The notes under the pieces: generated by a model
What the model saw: the letters and a program-made list of their open reading frames with translations, nothing else
What the model was told of the DNA's origin: nothing
The model's database searches: none
Shown here: positions 36,731-45,447 of the stretch, piece by piece
Layout of the letters: each line of letters begins with the position of its first letter
Numbering within the stretch: the first letter of the stretch is position 1
NCBI RefSeq assembly: GCF_903166545.1
Contig: NZ_CAESCH010000001.1
Span: 996,001 to 1,060,000 of the forward strand
DNA: 64,000 bases
Reading direction: 5' to 3'
DNA from: Metabacillus schmidteae
GTDB taxonomy: Bacteria > Bacillota > Bacilli > Bacillales > Bacillaceae
Position numbers and translations under genes: made by a program

Positions 36731-37787
36731 TCCTTTCGAGGAGTTTCCACAGAATCACGTTCGTTCAGCTATTCGTTCGGGAATCGTTCAAGCACAAGAG
36801 CAATTAGATACACCTCGACGTTTGAGAATGACCAATGGCAAAAGGAAAATAATTTATACTTTAAGCAGTGTGGCCGCTGTTTTTGGAATATTAATTGGTT
36901 CCTCATACTATTCTCCAGCTTTAGCTAGCAGTTTGTCACAAATACCAATTATCGGTTCTGTTTTCGGGAATTCTGATCTGATCGGTTTACAGCAAGCACA
37001 AAAAAATGGGCTAACGAATGAGATTGGGGAGACACAGACGGTCAATGGAATTTCCGTTACACTTGATGAAATTTTATATGATCAAAATAATCTTACAATC
37101 GGTCTTTTCATTGAATCTGAAAAGGAACTTGATGAATTTTATTTTGGTGCTGGAATGGATTTTACGATTAATGGGAATTCTCCTGCTGGATCTTCTGGGA
37201 GTTACGGTGAAGATACCCTTTCAGCAACAACTCGGACTGCCATTCAAGAAATAAATGTGAGAGAAGAAATGCCGGAGGAGTTCGAACTTGGTTTGATGTT
37301 GCATGGGAAAAATGGAGAAACATGGTTTTTCTCAACCCTAATAGAAAAAATTGCCGATATTCATAAAATTCCTGTTCAACATTCACAAACTGTTGATGGG
37401 TTGACCCTTAATGTCACAGAATTATCTTTTAGTGAAACTGGTTTAAGTATAGCTTACGAGAGTTCAGAAGAGGAAACAGATTTTGAGATAAGTCGCGGAG
37501 GAAATATCGAGTTCTTGGTCGTAGATCAAGATGGAAATGAAATTACAGGTCACTCCGGTGGGGCAACAGGTGAGAGGGTTGAGGATAGAATAGAGTTCAA
37601 GAGCAGTAAGCAATTTGACTCCGTTGGTTCTCATGTTACTGAATTGACAATCACTCCTTATTTAGTCATTCCTTCTGACGGGGGAGGAGTGGAAATTGAC
37701 GCAAATGGTAATGAAACAGAGTTAGAATACAAAGGAGATTTTATACAGCCGGTTGATTTTGACTCTTTTAAAGTGAAAATTCCATAA
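36714..37787 (+). CDS. Membrane anti-sigma factor, DUF4179/DUF5643-like
   Basis: The 357-residue protein has a short cytosolic N-terminus (PFEEFPQNHVRSAIRSGI), one membrane helix (TLSSVAAVFGILIGSSYYSPALA) and a large extracytoplasmic beta-rich region. That region has two related halves (QTVNGISVTLDEILYDQNNL and QTVDGLTLNVTELSFSETGL). This is the form of DUF4179 anti-sigma factors. It should hold the overlapping ECF factor inactive until an envelope signal arrives; the signal is unknown. Confidence 0.8.
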   Translation: MKKSHDPFEEFPQNHVRSAIRSGIVQAQEQLDTPRRLRMTNGKRKIIYTLSSVAAVFGILIGSSYYSPALASSLSQIPIIGSVFGNSDLIGLQQAQKNGLTNEIGETQTVNGISVTLDEILYDQNNLTIGLFIESEKELDEFYFGAGMDFTINGNSPAGSSGSYGEDTLSATTRTAIQEINVREEMPEEFELGLMLHGKNGETWFFSTLIEKIADIHKIPVQHSQTVDGLTLNVTELSFSETGLSIAYESSEEETDFEISRGGNIEFLVVDQDGNEITGHSGGATGERVEDRIEFKSSKQFDSVGSHVTELTITPYLVIPSDGGGVEIDANGNETELEYKGDFIQPVDFDSFKVKIP

Positions 37788-37794
37788 TAAATTC

Positions 37795-37833
37795 ATAGAT
37801 AAAAAGGGCTGACATTGAGTTCTTTTTATCTAT
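37795..37833 (+). terminator. Terminator after the anti-sigma gene
   Basis: ATAGATAAAAAG and CTTTTTATCTAT pair around a 15-nt loop. Confidence 0.7.
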
Positions 37834-38540
37834 ATTTATATAGACAATTATTCTATTCAGCAGAGATATCAAATAATATAATGCCACCAAATTTTGTTCT
37901 TCTAAATGGAACTTAAGGATACCTTGAAAAGTTTGGTGTCTCTGTCTAATGGTTCGGTTCAACTAAGTTGTTGTTTCTTAAACGCATTTACAAATAAATT
38001 CTGAGCAATATCTATCCAGTAATCCATTGATTTCTCCTTCTGGTGACATTACATATTTCTCAGATTTAAGCTCAGTAACAGCAGCTTCTCCTTTATTAAC
38101 AGCTTCTACATTTTGAAAAATTCGATTAAGAACCCCATAATACACATTCTCCAATTTTATTTACAATTACAAAACATTTTATATAGATTATTTCTCTGTT
38201 AGGGAAATTTTTCACGCTAAATATCTATTACAGGTACAATCACTGAAAAATAAAAAAATATGATAAATCTCTAAGTACCATCTTACCTAGAAAACTCTCA
38301 ATTACACCATTTGAAGAAAGCGTATTCAAACGAATAGTTATATTACATTTATATTACAAAAATATTTCTGAGTTGAAATATTTATTATAGGTCATTAGAG
38401 GGAGTTGGATATGATAGGAATTGACTAAAAGTCATCTATGTCAATACATATAGATGGTGGTCAAAATCAATTGTAAAAATAATGTGAAAATTTTATTTCA
38501 AATGTTCTGTTGTGTTAAATACTGTATTAATTTACATTAG
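37834..38540. other. Long AT-rich region upstream of the acyl-CoA operon
   Basis: Mostly AT-rich. It contains a possible 58-codon minus-strand frame (separate entry), a CAACTAAGTTG palindrome at about 37960 also seen in reverse near 6309, and a five-codon frame with a good ribosome site at 38411-38428. A hairpin CATCTATGT/ACATATAGATG lies at about 38433-38457. Confidence 0.4.
37978..38154 (-). CDS. Possible short ORF, 58 codons, unknown
   Basis: A minus-strand frame from TTG 38154 (or GTG 38145, with GGAG 3 bp away) to TAA. The product has normal-looking composition (GVLNRIFQNVEAVNKGEAA; MSPEGEINGLLDRYCSEF) but no recognised family. It may be the tail of a decayed gene. Confidence 0.3.
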   Translation of the reverse strand: MENVYYGVLNRIFQNVEAVNKGEAAVTELKSEKYVMSPEGEINGLLDRYCSEFICKCV

Positions 38541-38569
38541 TTGACAATTTCTTTGTCCGATTGTTTAAT
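38541..38569 (+). promoter_or_regulatory. SigA promoter of the acyl-CoA/ThiF/MMPL operon
   Basis: -35 TTGACA (38541-38546), 17 bp, -10 TTTAAT (38564-38569), about 55 bp before the first start codon. Confidence 0.6.
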
Positions 38570-38629
38570 GAAATAGGAATTTTGTGCTAGGCCTACACAA
38601 GTTCAAATATACCAAAGGAGGAATAACAA

Positions 38630-39016
38630 TTGATCTATACTTCAAGAGAGACTGCTGTAGCTGTTTTCGAAGAATTATTTACGATTTTAATTCATGATGA
38701 ACACGTGAATGCAAAAATGAGAGAAGCAAATTTAGATGCACGAATTGTGCATAAAAACCCCGATTTTGAAGTGTATTTTTCTCCTGATAAAGTTCTTATT
38801 GATTCAGAAATCAATAATGCTGCGATTTCTATTAAAATGTCATGTGATACTGCCCATTCACTTTGGCGGGGGGAACTGTTAATGCCTTTAGCGTTAGCAA
38901 TGGGAAAAGTAAGAATAAAAGGGAGCATTCCTAAAGTATTAGAATTTGTACCAATGTTAGAGCCAGCATTTAATAGATACGATGAAATTTATAACAAACA
39001 TACTAGTTTAGTATAA
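38630..39016 (+). CDS. SCP2-like sterol/lipid-carrier domain protein
   Basis: The 128-residue protein resembles a single SCP2 domain. A helical start (AVAVFEELFTILIHDE) is followed by beta strands, then SLWRGELLMPLALAMGKVRIKGSIPKVLEFVPML, the typical amphipathic segment and the G-x-(I/V)-x-G turn. SCP2 domains bind fatty acyl chains or acyl-CoA. It opens the operon and its stop abuts the ATG of an acyl-CoA dehydrogenase. Start is TTG with AAAGGAGG at 8 bp. Confidence 0.65.
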   Translation: MIYTSRETAVAVFEELFTILIHDEHVNAKMREANLDARIVHKNPDFEVYFSPDKVLIDSEINNAAISIKMSCDTAHSLWRGELLMPLALAMGKVRIKGSIPKVLEFVPMLEPAFNRYDEIYNKHTSLV

Positions 39017-40228
39017 ATGGAGGAGAAATCATTGTTTACTTTACCGAAGGAGATAGAGGAGCTAAAAGTTTTAGTAAGAAACTTTGCACAAAACCATGTA
39101 AAACCAATTGTAAGAGAATTAGATCAAGCACCAGCTGACGATTTTAATTGGAAAATTGTTCGAGAAGGAGCAAAGTTGGGATTGCATCGTTTACCGATAC
39201 CAAAAGAATATGGTGGCTTAGGATATGGCATATTAGGGACATCTGTTGCAATGGAAGAACTTGCCGCTGTTGATGCAGGTACTGCATTAATATTTGGGGC
39301 AACAATGTTAGGACAGGCACCGATTCTTTTATCAGCTGATCGGGAATTGCAAAATCGATTTTTACCGCTGTTTTCAAGTGATGAGCCTGTATTAGCATCA
39401 AATGCAATAACGGAACCAGATGCTGGATGCGATCTATTAATACCCGAAAATGCAAAATATGCAATGAATGTTCTTTCCGCTAGAAAAGAAGGTAATGAAT
39501 ATGTAATTAATGGGGTTAAAAAATATATTACAAATGCAAGAGTTGCTAAGTTTGCTTGTGTTTATGCAAATCTAGAAGACTATGTAGGTGCCGAGGGCTT
39601 AACTTGCTTTGTTATTCCACTAGATACTGATGGTGTAACGTTTAATGGAATTGCAGATAAAATGGGTTACAGGTCATGCCTAGGAACAGAAATAGTCTTT
39701 AATAATGTCCGAGTTCCCGCTGAAAACATCGTTGGTGGAGAAGGAAATGGGATGCTTATATCTATTCAACAAATGAATATGGCAAGAGGAACGGTTGCTG
39801 CGATTTCAACTGGGATTGCAAGAGGAGCTTTCGAATTAGCAACCGAATGGGCAGGCGAACGTATTCAAGGTGGTAAAAAGTTATACGAACACCAATTTAC
39901 TGCTCGAAAACTAGCAGAAATGGCGACAAAAATCGAAGCATCGCGATTATTGTACTTAAAAGCCTCTTTCGAAGCAGATAATTCATTACCGGCTCCAGTG
40001 TTTGAACCGGCTGTTGCTAAATTATATGCTGATCGAATCGCTATTGAAGTAGCAGAGGAAGCAATGTCGGTAATAGGAGCAAGAGGGTATATTAGAGATC
40101 ATCATCTTGAGAAGTATATGAGAGAAGCATTAGGGGCACGGATTTACGAAGGAACACCAGAAGTTCTAGCATTAGCGATTACTGATTTCTTATATCAAGA
40201 AGATAAAATTGAAGAGGCAGTCTGGTAA
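39017..40228 (+). CDS. Acyl-CoA dehydrogenase family flavoprotein
   Basis: The 403-residue enzyme has the usual ACAD order. It has a helical N-domain, a beta domain with the FAD/substrate segment ASNAITEPDAGCD and INGVKKYITNARVAKFACVYA, and a C-domain ending in GARGYIRDHHLEKYMREALGARIYEGTPEV. Glu378 in IYEGT matches the catalytic base of medium-chain enzymes. It would add a 2,3 double bond to an acyl thioester. It begins directly after the preceding stop. No electron-transfer flavoprotein or beta-oxidation partner is nearby, suggesting a biosynthetic role. Confidence 0.9.
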   Translation: MEEKSLFTLPKEIEELKVLVRNFAQNHVKPIVRELDQAPADDFNWKIVREGAKLGLHRLPIPKEYGGLGYGILGTSVAMEELAAVDAGTALIFGATMLGQAPILLSADRELQNRFLPLFSSDEPVLASNAITEPDAGCDLLIPENAKYAMNVLSARKEGNEYVINGVKKYITNARVAKFACVYANLEDYVGAEGLTCFVIPLDTDGVTFNGIADKMGYRSCLGTEIVFNNVRVPAENIVGGEGNGMLISIQQMNMARGTVAAISTGIARGAFELATEWAGERIQGGKKLYEHQFTARKLAEMATKIEASRLLYLKASFEADNSLPAPVFEPAVAKLYADRIAIEVAEEAMSVIGARGYIRDHHLEKYMREALGARIYEGTPEVLALAITDFLYQEDKIEEAVW

Positions 40229-40229
40229 G

Positions 40230-41135
40230 ATGCATAATGCTCATGTTACGACTAATACTGAGCGTTATATTAGGGAAATAGTCGATAATCAAAATCATTT
40301 AACATATCACTCATTACTTGATGAGTGTACGCTAAAAAAGACTTTATATCAAAAGATAGATCGATTTGGATTATCAACAATAGCTATTAAAAATGAGGAT
40401 TTATTACAGCATCAATTATTAGGTATCATGTCATTTCGATTAAGTGAATATTTAAAATTAGATTGGATAGATCCCAACCTTGTCTATCAGCAAAAAATAT
40501 TCCATGAGCCACTTCAGCAGGCACATTGTGAAGATATTCATCTTGTCACGATGAATCACCAAACAGGCGAAATCATTTGTTACCTTTGTATTTATTCAAT
40601 GGAAAGGTATAAAGGGCTAACACATTTACACATGGAAACAGAAGATAGACCTCTGTTTCCATGTGAAATTGCCCATGGAAAATATATTTTTAATGAACTC
40701 GAATGGCTTCAAAGTGTTCCTATTCATTCTGTGAGAGAGATTAAGCGGTTTGTTAAGAGTAAACGAAAGGATACTTTTGGTCATCGTGTTTCTCTGGAAC
40801 TTTTAGCAGGTTTAGCGTATGTTACACGATTGATAAAAGAAACACCAACAGGATTAACCGCTTATGTAGGGGATTTAGAATTAACAGGAGCTTTTCGACA
40901 TATACAATTACTTGGTTTAGATGTTACTGTCATTGAAAATACGAGACCGGTTTTATCTAAGCAGGACCTATTTTACCGTATGTATGAAAAGCGAAAAAAA
41001 GTGCTTCCCTTTGTTATCCAACTACCAGAAAATTCGGAAGAGGTATGCTCGAAAGAAGAAATGCTTACTAAGCTATTAGAGGGGAAACAAAAGATTTCTT
41101 CTGCATTAAGGAATCTGGTCCGTTCAAGAAGCTAA
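40230..41135 (+). CDS. Putative LuxI/FeeM-like GNAT-fold acyltransferase
   Basis: The 301-residue protein has no confident family match. Its middle and end follow the plan of autoinducer (LuxI) and N-acyl amino acid (FeeM) synthases. SFRLSEYLKLDWI precedes a strand turn DIHLVTMNHQTGEIICYLCI. VREIKRFVKS (compare the E-x-x-R-F of LuxI), a helix LLAGLAYVTRLI, and RHIQLLGLDVTVI follow. Such enzymes use acyl-CoA or acyl-ACP donors, in line with its acyl-CoA dehydrogenase neighbour. The ATG lies one base after the previous stop. Function is inferred and must be tested. Confidence 0.5.
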   Translation: MHNAHVTTNTERYIREIVDNQNHLTYHSLLDECTLKKTLYQKIDRFGLSTIAIKNEDLLQHQLLGIMSFRLSEYLKLDWIDPNLVYQQKIFHEPLQQAHCEDIHLVTMNHQTGEIICYLCIYSMERYKGLTHLHMETEDRPLFPCEIAHGKYIFNELEWLQSVPIHSVREIKRFVKSKRKDTFGHRVSLELLAGLAYVTRLIKETPTGLTAYVGDLELTGAFRHIQLLGLDVTVIENTRPVLSKQDLFYRMYEKRKKVLPFVIQLPENSEEVCSKEEMLTKLLEGKQKISSALRNLVRSRS

Positions 41136-41156
41136 TCCAAAAAGGAGGGTGGATGT

Positions 41157-42038
41157 ATGAAAGGAATAGTTGAAAAGCAAAACCAAAAAAATGAATTGGA
41201 TTTTTATACTCAGTTAATTGAACGAAATGGTACCTTTGTTAGAGAAGATGTACAGGGAAAATTAAAAAGTTCGTGCATACTAGTTGCCGGATGTGGCTCA
41301 ACAGGAGGGGCTAGTGTTGAACCATTAGTACGTATGGGAGCAACAAGGTTTATCCTTGCTGATAATGGAGCATATGAATTAAATAATTTAAATCGGCAAT
41401 CTGCGTTTTTAACGGATCTTGAGCGGAATAAGGCAGAGGTTATGAAAGAACGCATTCTTTCAATAAACCCATATTGTGAAGTAAGGGTTTATGATGAGGG
41501 GATTACAGAAGTTAATGTTAGTCTTTGTGTTCAAGATGCTGACATTATTATCGACGGTGTAGATGTAACAGAGCGCGCGGGTTGGCAAGCAAAATGGTTG
41601 CTACACGAATATGCTGCAATTTATAAAAGATCAGTTATTACTGGTTGGGATATCGGACCAACTCAATATGTACAGTACTTTAATTATCAAAATCGATCTG
41701 ATCCATTTTATTCAAAAATTAATAAAAAGGATATTAGTGAGCTTGGCATTTTTAAAATCTTATATAAAATTTTACCGCTTCAAGCTATTTCTCTTGAAAT
41801 GCTTGAAGATCTAGAACGGAATTGGAAGAATGAAGAGTACCACGTTCCTCAGATAGTTTATACATCAATGCTTTTTGGGGCCATTTCTTCTAGATTAGTT
41901 ATTGATATTTTGGCTGGAAAGAAACTAACAGAGCATGCAGCCATTGATTTGCAATATTTGTTTTTAAGCAATGGTAATAAAATGAAACTGTCATTAAAAA
42001 AGTATAAAAAAGTACTTTCCTTAGTAAAAGAACTATAG
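41157..42038 (+). CDS. ThiF/E1-like adenylyltransferase
   Basis: The 293-residue protein has the E1-type Rossmann start ILVAGCGSTGGASVEPLVRMG, the ATP/Mg region DNGAYELNNLNRQSAF and DADIIIDGVDVTERAGW. ThiF/MoeB/MccB proteins adenylate a C-terminal carboxylate of a protein or peptide. The zinc-binding CxxC pairs of MoeB/ThiF are absent, and no ubiquitin-like or JAB protein is in the operon. Its substrate may therefore be a peptide or small acid made by the neighbouring genes. A good AGGAGGG site precedes the ATG. Confidence 0.8.
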   Translation: MKGIVEKQNQKNELDFYTQLIERNGTFVREDVQGKLKSSCILVAGCGSTGGASVEPLVRMGATRFILADNGAYELNNLNRQSAFLTDLERNKAEVMKERILSINPYCEVRVYDEGITEVNVSLCVQDADIIIDGVDVTERAGWQAKWLLHEYAAIYKRSVITGWDIGPTQYVQYFNYQNRSDPFYSKINKKDISELGIFKILYKILPLQAISLEMLEDLERNWKNEEYHVPQIVYTSMLFGAISSRLVIDILAGKKLTEHAAIDLQYLFLSNGNKMKLSLKKYKKVLSLVKEL

Positions 42039-42063
42039 ACTGTAAAAAAAGAAAGGAGCTTTT

Positions 42064-44337
42064 ATGCATAACTTTTTCAATTTTCTGAGTAATGTTATAT
42101 CAAAACTTAGGTGGGGAATCGTTACCACATGGGTGGTGATCCTCATTGTAGCTGGGATATTTGCTGGTCAATTGACCCCACTGTTAAGTGGAGGAGGTTG
42201 GACTGTTGATGGCTCAGATTCTTTAAAAACAAATGAGTTGCTTTCTAAGGATTTTACAGGTCGATCAGGAACATCCATTACCTTAGTAGTTAGAGATAAA
42301 GTGAATGAAGTTAAAACCGAAGAGTATCAGCAAAATTTACAAGAAACGATTGACTATATTGAGGACAATGAAAAATTAGACGTCGCAAGTATGTATACAT
42401 ACCTTAATGCACCTGAAGATGCAAAGGCGAGTTTAGTTGGTGATGAAAACACAACTGTAGCATTTATTGGGTTTAATGAGGACGACGGTTTTGCTAGAAA
42501 TGAATTACCTTCTCTTCAAGAGGATATTAAAAGTCATTTTAAAAATAGTGATCTTGAAATCTATCTTGTAGGTGCTGCCTCGTTTTGGGGAGAAATTAAT
42601 GTATTGAGCCAAGAGGGACTAGCCAAAGCTGAATTAATAACCTTACCATTGGTGCTTATCATATTGCTATTAGTCTTTGGATCATTGGTTGCTGCACTTA
42701 CTCCTTTAATTGTTGCTGTTGCATCAGTAGTGACAACTTTAGGGATCATGACATTTATTGCACAGCAAACAGAACTTTCCATATTTGTAACAAATGCTGC
42801 AACAATGCTAGGTCTTGGTGTAGGAATTGATTATTCATTATTTATGGTAAACCGTTTTAGGGAAGAAATAGCAAAACACGGTGATAAGAAGAAGGCTTTA
42901 ACGACTACAATGAAAACTGCAGGTGATGCTGTTTTCTTTTCAGCACTAACGATTATTGCATGTATGTCTGTATTATTCATTGTTGATTTAGGAGTTATTC
43001 AATCAATTGCATTAGGAGCAATTGCAATTGTTGCAATAACATTGCTTGTAAGCTTAACTCTACTACCTGCAGTTTTGTACATTTTAGGTGCTAATATTAA
43101 TAAAGGGAAAATTCCTTTTCTATCAAGAAAGAAAATAGTAAAACCGAAATTCTGGTACAACTGGTCACACAAGATAATGAAGAGACCTGTGTTATTTTTA
43201 GTTCTTTCCTTAATAATGTTAGGTGTGATGGCAATACCTTCAAAAGATTTAAGTACATTTACACCTGATGCCAGAATATTGCCGGAAGAATCTGATTCAC
43301 GAATGGGTTATGAAATTATACAAGAAGATTTTGGCGAAGGCTACACATCACCTGTGTATGTTACAGTGGAATCTAGTGGTGATAGCTTTGAACAAGTTGA
43401 AAACGTTGAATATCTTAGTAACTTGTCTGAACGGTTAAGTGAACTAGATCATGTAGATATTATTAATTCTCTGCCGGTTATTTTCAATAATAATGATTCA
43501 GATACAATTGTTCAGACATTAAAAGGGTTAGATCATGTTCCTGAGGAATTACAAGGATTAGTCAACCGCTATATAGATGTTGAGAAAATGGTTGCTATTA
43601 TTGAGGTTATTCCTGAACATGCTGCTGCTTCGGAGGAAACTAGAAGTTTAGTGTCTGAAATTAAAAAGGAAATAAAAGATGTTAATACGCCAGAAAACAT
43701 AAACACATATGTTGGTGGAGAAACAGCGGAAGGAATAGACAGTAATCAGGTAATTGAGGGCAGCTTTACAAAAGTACTTATCGTAATGCTAATTATTGGA
43801 TACTTTATTCTTTTACTAACATTTAAAAGTGTATGGTTGCCGTTAAAAGCAATTTTAATGAATTTAGTATCTCTTGGTGCAACTTATGGAATTCTTATTT
43901 TTGTGTTTCAATATGGTAACGGTTCGGAATTATTAAATTTCACACCTGCAGATTATGTGCAAAATTTTGTTCCGATCCTGCTACTTACCCTATTATTTAG
44001 TTTAAGTACTGACTATGAAGTATTTTTAATCAGCAGAATAAAAGAGGATTATGAAAAAGGGTTTGATAATGAAGAAAGTGTTGCAACAGGCTTACAGGCA
44101 ACTGCCCCAATGATATCCGGTGCAGCCGTCCTTATGATCGCTGTGTTTGGTGCATTTACTATTACAAGTGTCTTACCGATCCAGCAATTAGGTTTAGGAA
44201 TGGCCGTTGCAATCGCAATTGATGCAACGATAATTCGATTAATCTTAGTTCCTGTATCGATGCGTTTACTAGGGGATTTAAACTGGTGGTTCCCAGGCAA
44301 GAAGGTAAAGAAACCATCAAGAGCAGTTGCGAAGTAG
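42064..44337 (+). CDS. MMPL-family RND transporter (YdfJ-like)
   Basis: The 757-residue protein has twelve membrane helices in two halves, each with a large external loop. The proton-relay motifs are GVGIDYSLFMVNRFREE in the first half and SLSTDYEVFLISRIKEDYEKG in the second. MMPL proteins export lipids and acylated molecules. It ends the five-gene operon (26 bp after the ThiF-like gene) and is the natural exporter of its product. AAAGGAG precedes the ATG. Confidence 0.92.
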   Translation: MHNFFNFLSNVISKLRWGIVTTWVVILIVAGIFAGQLTPLLSGGGWTVDGSDSLKTNELLSKDFTGRSGTSITLVVRDKVNEVKTEEYQQNLQETIDYIEDNEKLDVASMYTYLNAPEDAKASLVGDENTTVAFIGFNEDDGFARNELPSLQEDIKSHFKNSDLEIYLVGAASFWGEINVLSQEGLAKAELITLPLVLIILLLVFGSLVAALTPLIVAVASVVTTLGIMTFIAQQTELSIFVTNAATMLGLGVGIDYSLFMVNRFREEIAKHGDKKKALTTTMKTAGDAVFFSALTIIACMSVLFIVDLGVIQSIALGAIAIVAITLLVSLTLLPAVLYILGANINKGKIPFLSRKKIVKPKFWYNWSHKIMKRPVLFLVLSLIMLGVMAIPSKDLSTFTPDARILPEESDSRMGYEIIQEDFGEGYTSPVYVTVESSGDSFEQVENVEYLSNLSERLSELDHVDIINSLPVIFNNNDSDTIVQTLKGLDHVPEELQGLVNRYIDVEKMVAIIEVIPEHAAASEETRSLVSEIKKEIKDVNTPENINTYVGGETAEGIDSNQVIEGSFTKVLIVMLIIGYFILLLTFKSVWLPLKAILMNLVSLGATYGILIFVFQYGNGSELLNFTPADYVQNFVPILLLTLLFSLSTDYEVFLISRIKEDYEKGFDNEESVATGLQATAPMISGAAVLMIAVFGAFTITSVLPIQQLGLGMAVAIAIDATIIRLILVPVSMRLLGDLNWWFPGKKVKKPSRAVAK

Positions 44338-44429
44338 TAAAAGATTATTAAAATCATAGAATTATTCGTGAGTAGGGACAGCGGTAGTTGAAATGACCTA
44401 CAGTTTTGAGACAACAAAAAAACACCGTA

Positions 44430-44475
44430 GCTACCTGTTCCCCATATAAGAGTGGGGGATAGGTAGTTTAATTTC
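44430..44475 (+). terminator. Terminator of the acyl-CoA/ThiF/MMPL operon
   Basis: CTACCTGTTCCCC pairs with GGGGGATAGGTAG, followed by TTTAATTT. Confidence 0.7.
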
Positions 44476-44603
44476 GTCTGAAATTGTATTGGATTCTAAT
44501 AATAGGTCGAATTCTCCGCTTTTCCACTATAATAGGATTGTAATATCTCTCGTTGCAGAGAGTAGAATTCTTCTGGCCTTATTGTTAAGTGGACGGATTT
44601 AAT

Positions 44604-44658
44604 AAAGGCGTTATCCCAGCAGTTGCTTTTTTAAACATGCTTGTGATAATGCCTTTTT
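44604..44658 (+). terminator. Hairpin, terminator-like
   Basis: AAAGGCGTTATC and GATAATGCCTTTTT pair around a long loop. No gene ends directly before it, so it may close a small RNA or a lost gene. Confidence 0.5.
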
Positions 44659-44854
44659 AGTTATGAAAGCAGATGAAGTATATTGAGAACTTTTTCAATT
44701 TTTAACAACTACTGATTAAGGAACTAACATAGAATATAAAGAGAATCCTTAGCACTCAAGGGGGGTAAGAGGTGAGGAATTGGGAGGGAAAAATATAAAC
44801 GGCGACCCTGACAAAATCTATTGTAGAAGCACAAATTTTCAGGAGGACAATGTA

Positions 44855-45364
44855 GTGAATCAAAATGAAAACCAAAATCATAAGTCAGAGCAATTTACCC
44901 AAATAATCGATTTAAATGAAAAAAAAGAAAAAATCAATGTAGATGAAGGAATTAAATGGTTGCGAAAGGCTTCTCTAGCAGGAGAGACTGGTGCTATGAA
45001 TGAGTTGGCCTATCAATTATTAACAGGTGAAAAAATCAAGCAGGATTTAGAAGAAGGAGAGAAATGGCTTAGGAAGTCATCAGAATTAGGGGATCGATGG
45101 GCAATGATGGAATTAGGTTTCCGTCTACTCACTGGAGATGGATTAAATAAAGATGTGAGAGAAGGAGAAAAGTGGCTTAGAAAATCAGCTGAATTACAAT
45201 ATCCAACTGCAATGAGAATATTAGGCTATCGATTACTAACAGGACGAGAATTAGAGAAAAATATTGAAGAAGGGGAAAAATGGTTAAGAAAAGCTGCTGA
45301 AGCAGGAGAAGCAATTGCAATGAGGGAATGGGGAAAATATTTACTAAACGGGTTCATTAAGTAA
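44855..45364 (+). CDS. Sel1-like repeat protein
   Basis: The 169-residue protein has four consecutive 36-residue Sel1/TPR-like repeats beginning EEGxKWLRKxxELG and ending YQLLTGxxLxxDL; a charged 30-residue leader precedes them. Sel1 repeats form an alpha-solenoid for protein contacts. There is no signal peptide or membrane helix. GTG 44855 has AGGAGG at 8 bp and is preferred over TTG 44780. Function unknown. Confidence 0.8.
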   Translation: MNQNENQNHKSEQFTQIIDLNEKKEKINVDEGIKWLRKASLAGETGAMNELAYQLLTGEKIKQDLEEGEKWLRKSSELGDRWAMMELGFRLLTGDGLNKDVREGEKWLRKSAELQYPTAMRILGYRLLTGRELEKNIEEGEKWLRKAAEAGEAIAMREWGKYLLNGFIK

Positions 45365-45447
45365 CTCTAGTTTATAGTAGATAATTTTCAAGAGCTCCTC
45401 CTTTGAAACCATTCAGTTCTTACTATTACATTTGGAGGGATTTTGTC

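Larger units (their letters stand above)
44338..44854. other. Intergenic region with two hairpins
   Basis: No gene is seen. Hairpins at 44430-44475 (end of operon) and 44604-44658 are listed separately. Position 44780 opens the frame of the Sel1 gene, but the better start is 44855. Confidence 0.45.

Noticed and set aside
41157..42038. ThiF-like gene as part of a ubiquitin-like defence system
   Set aside because: No E2, JAB peptidase or ubiquitin-like gene accompanies it; the neighbours are acyl-metabolism and export genes.
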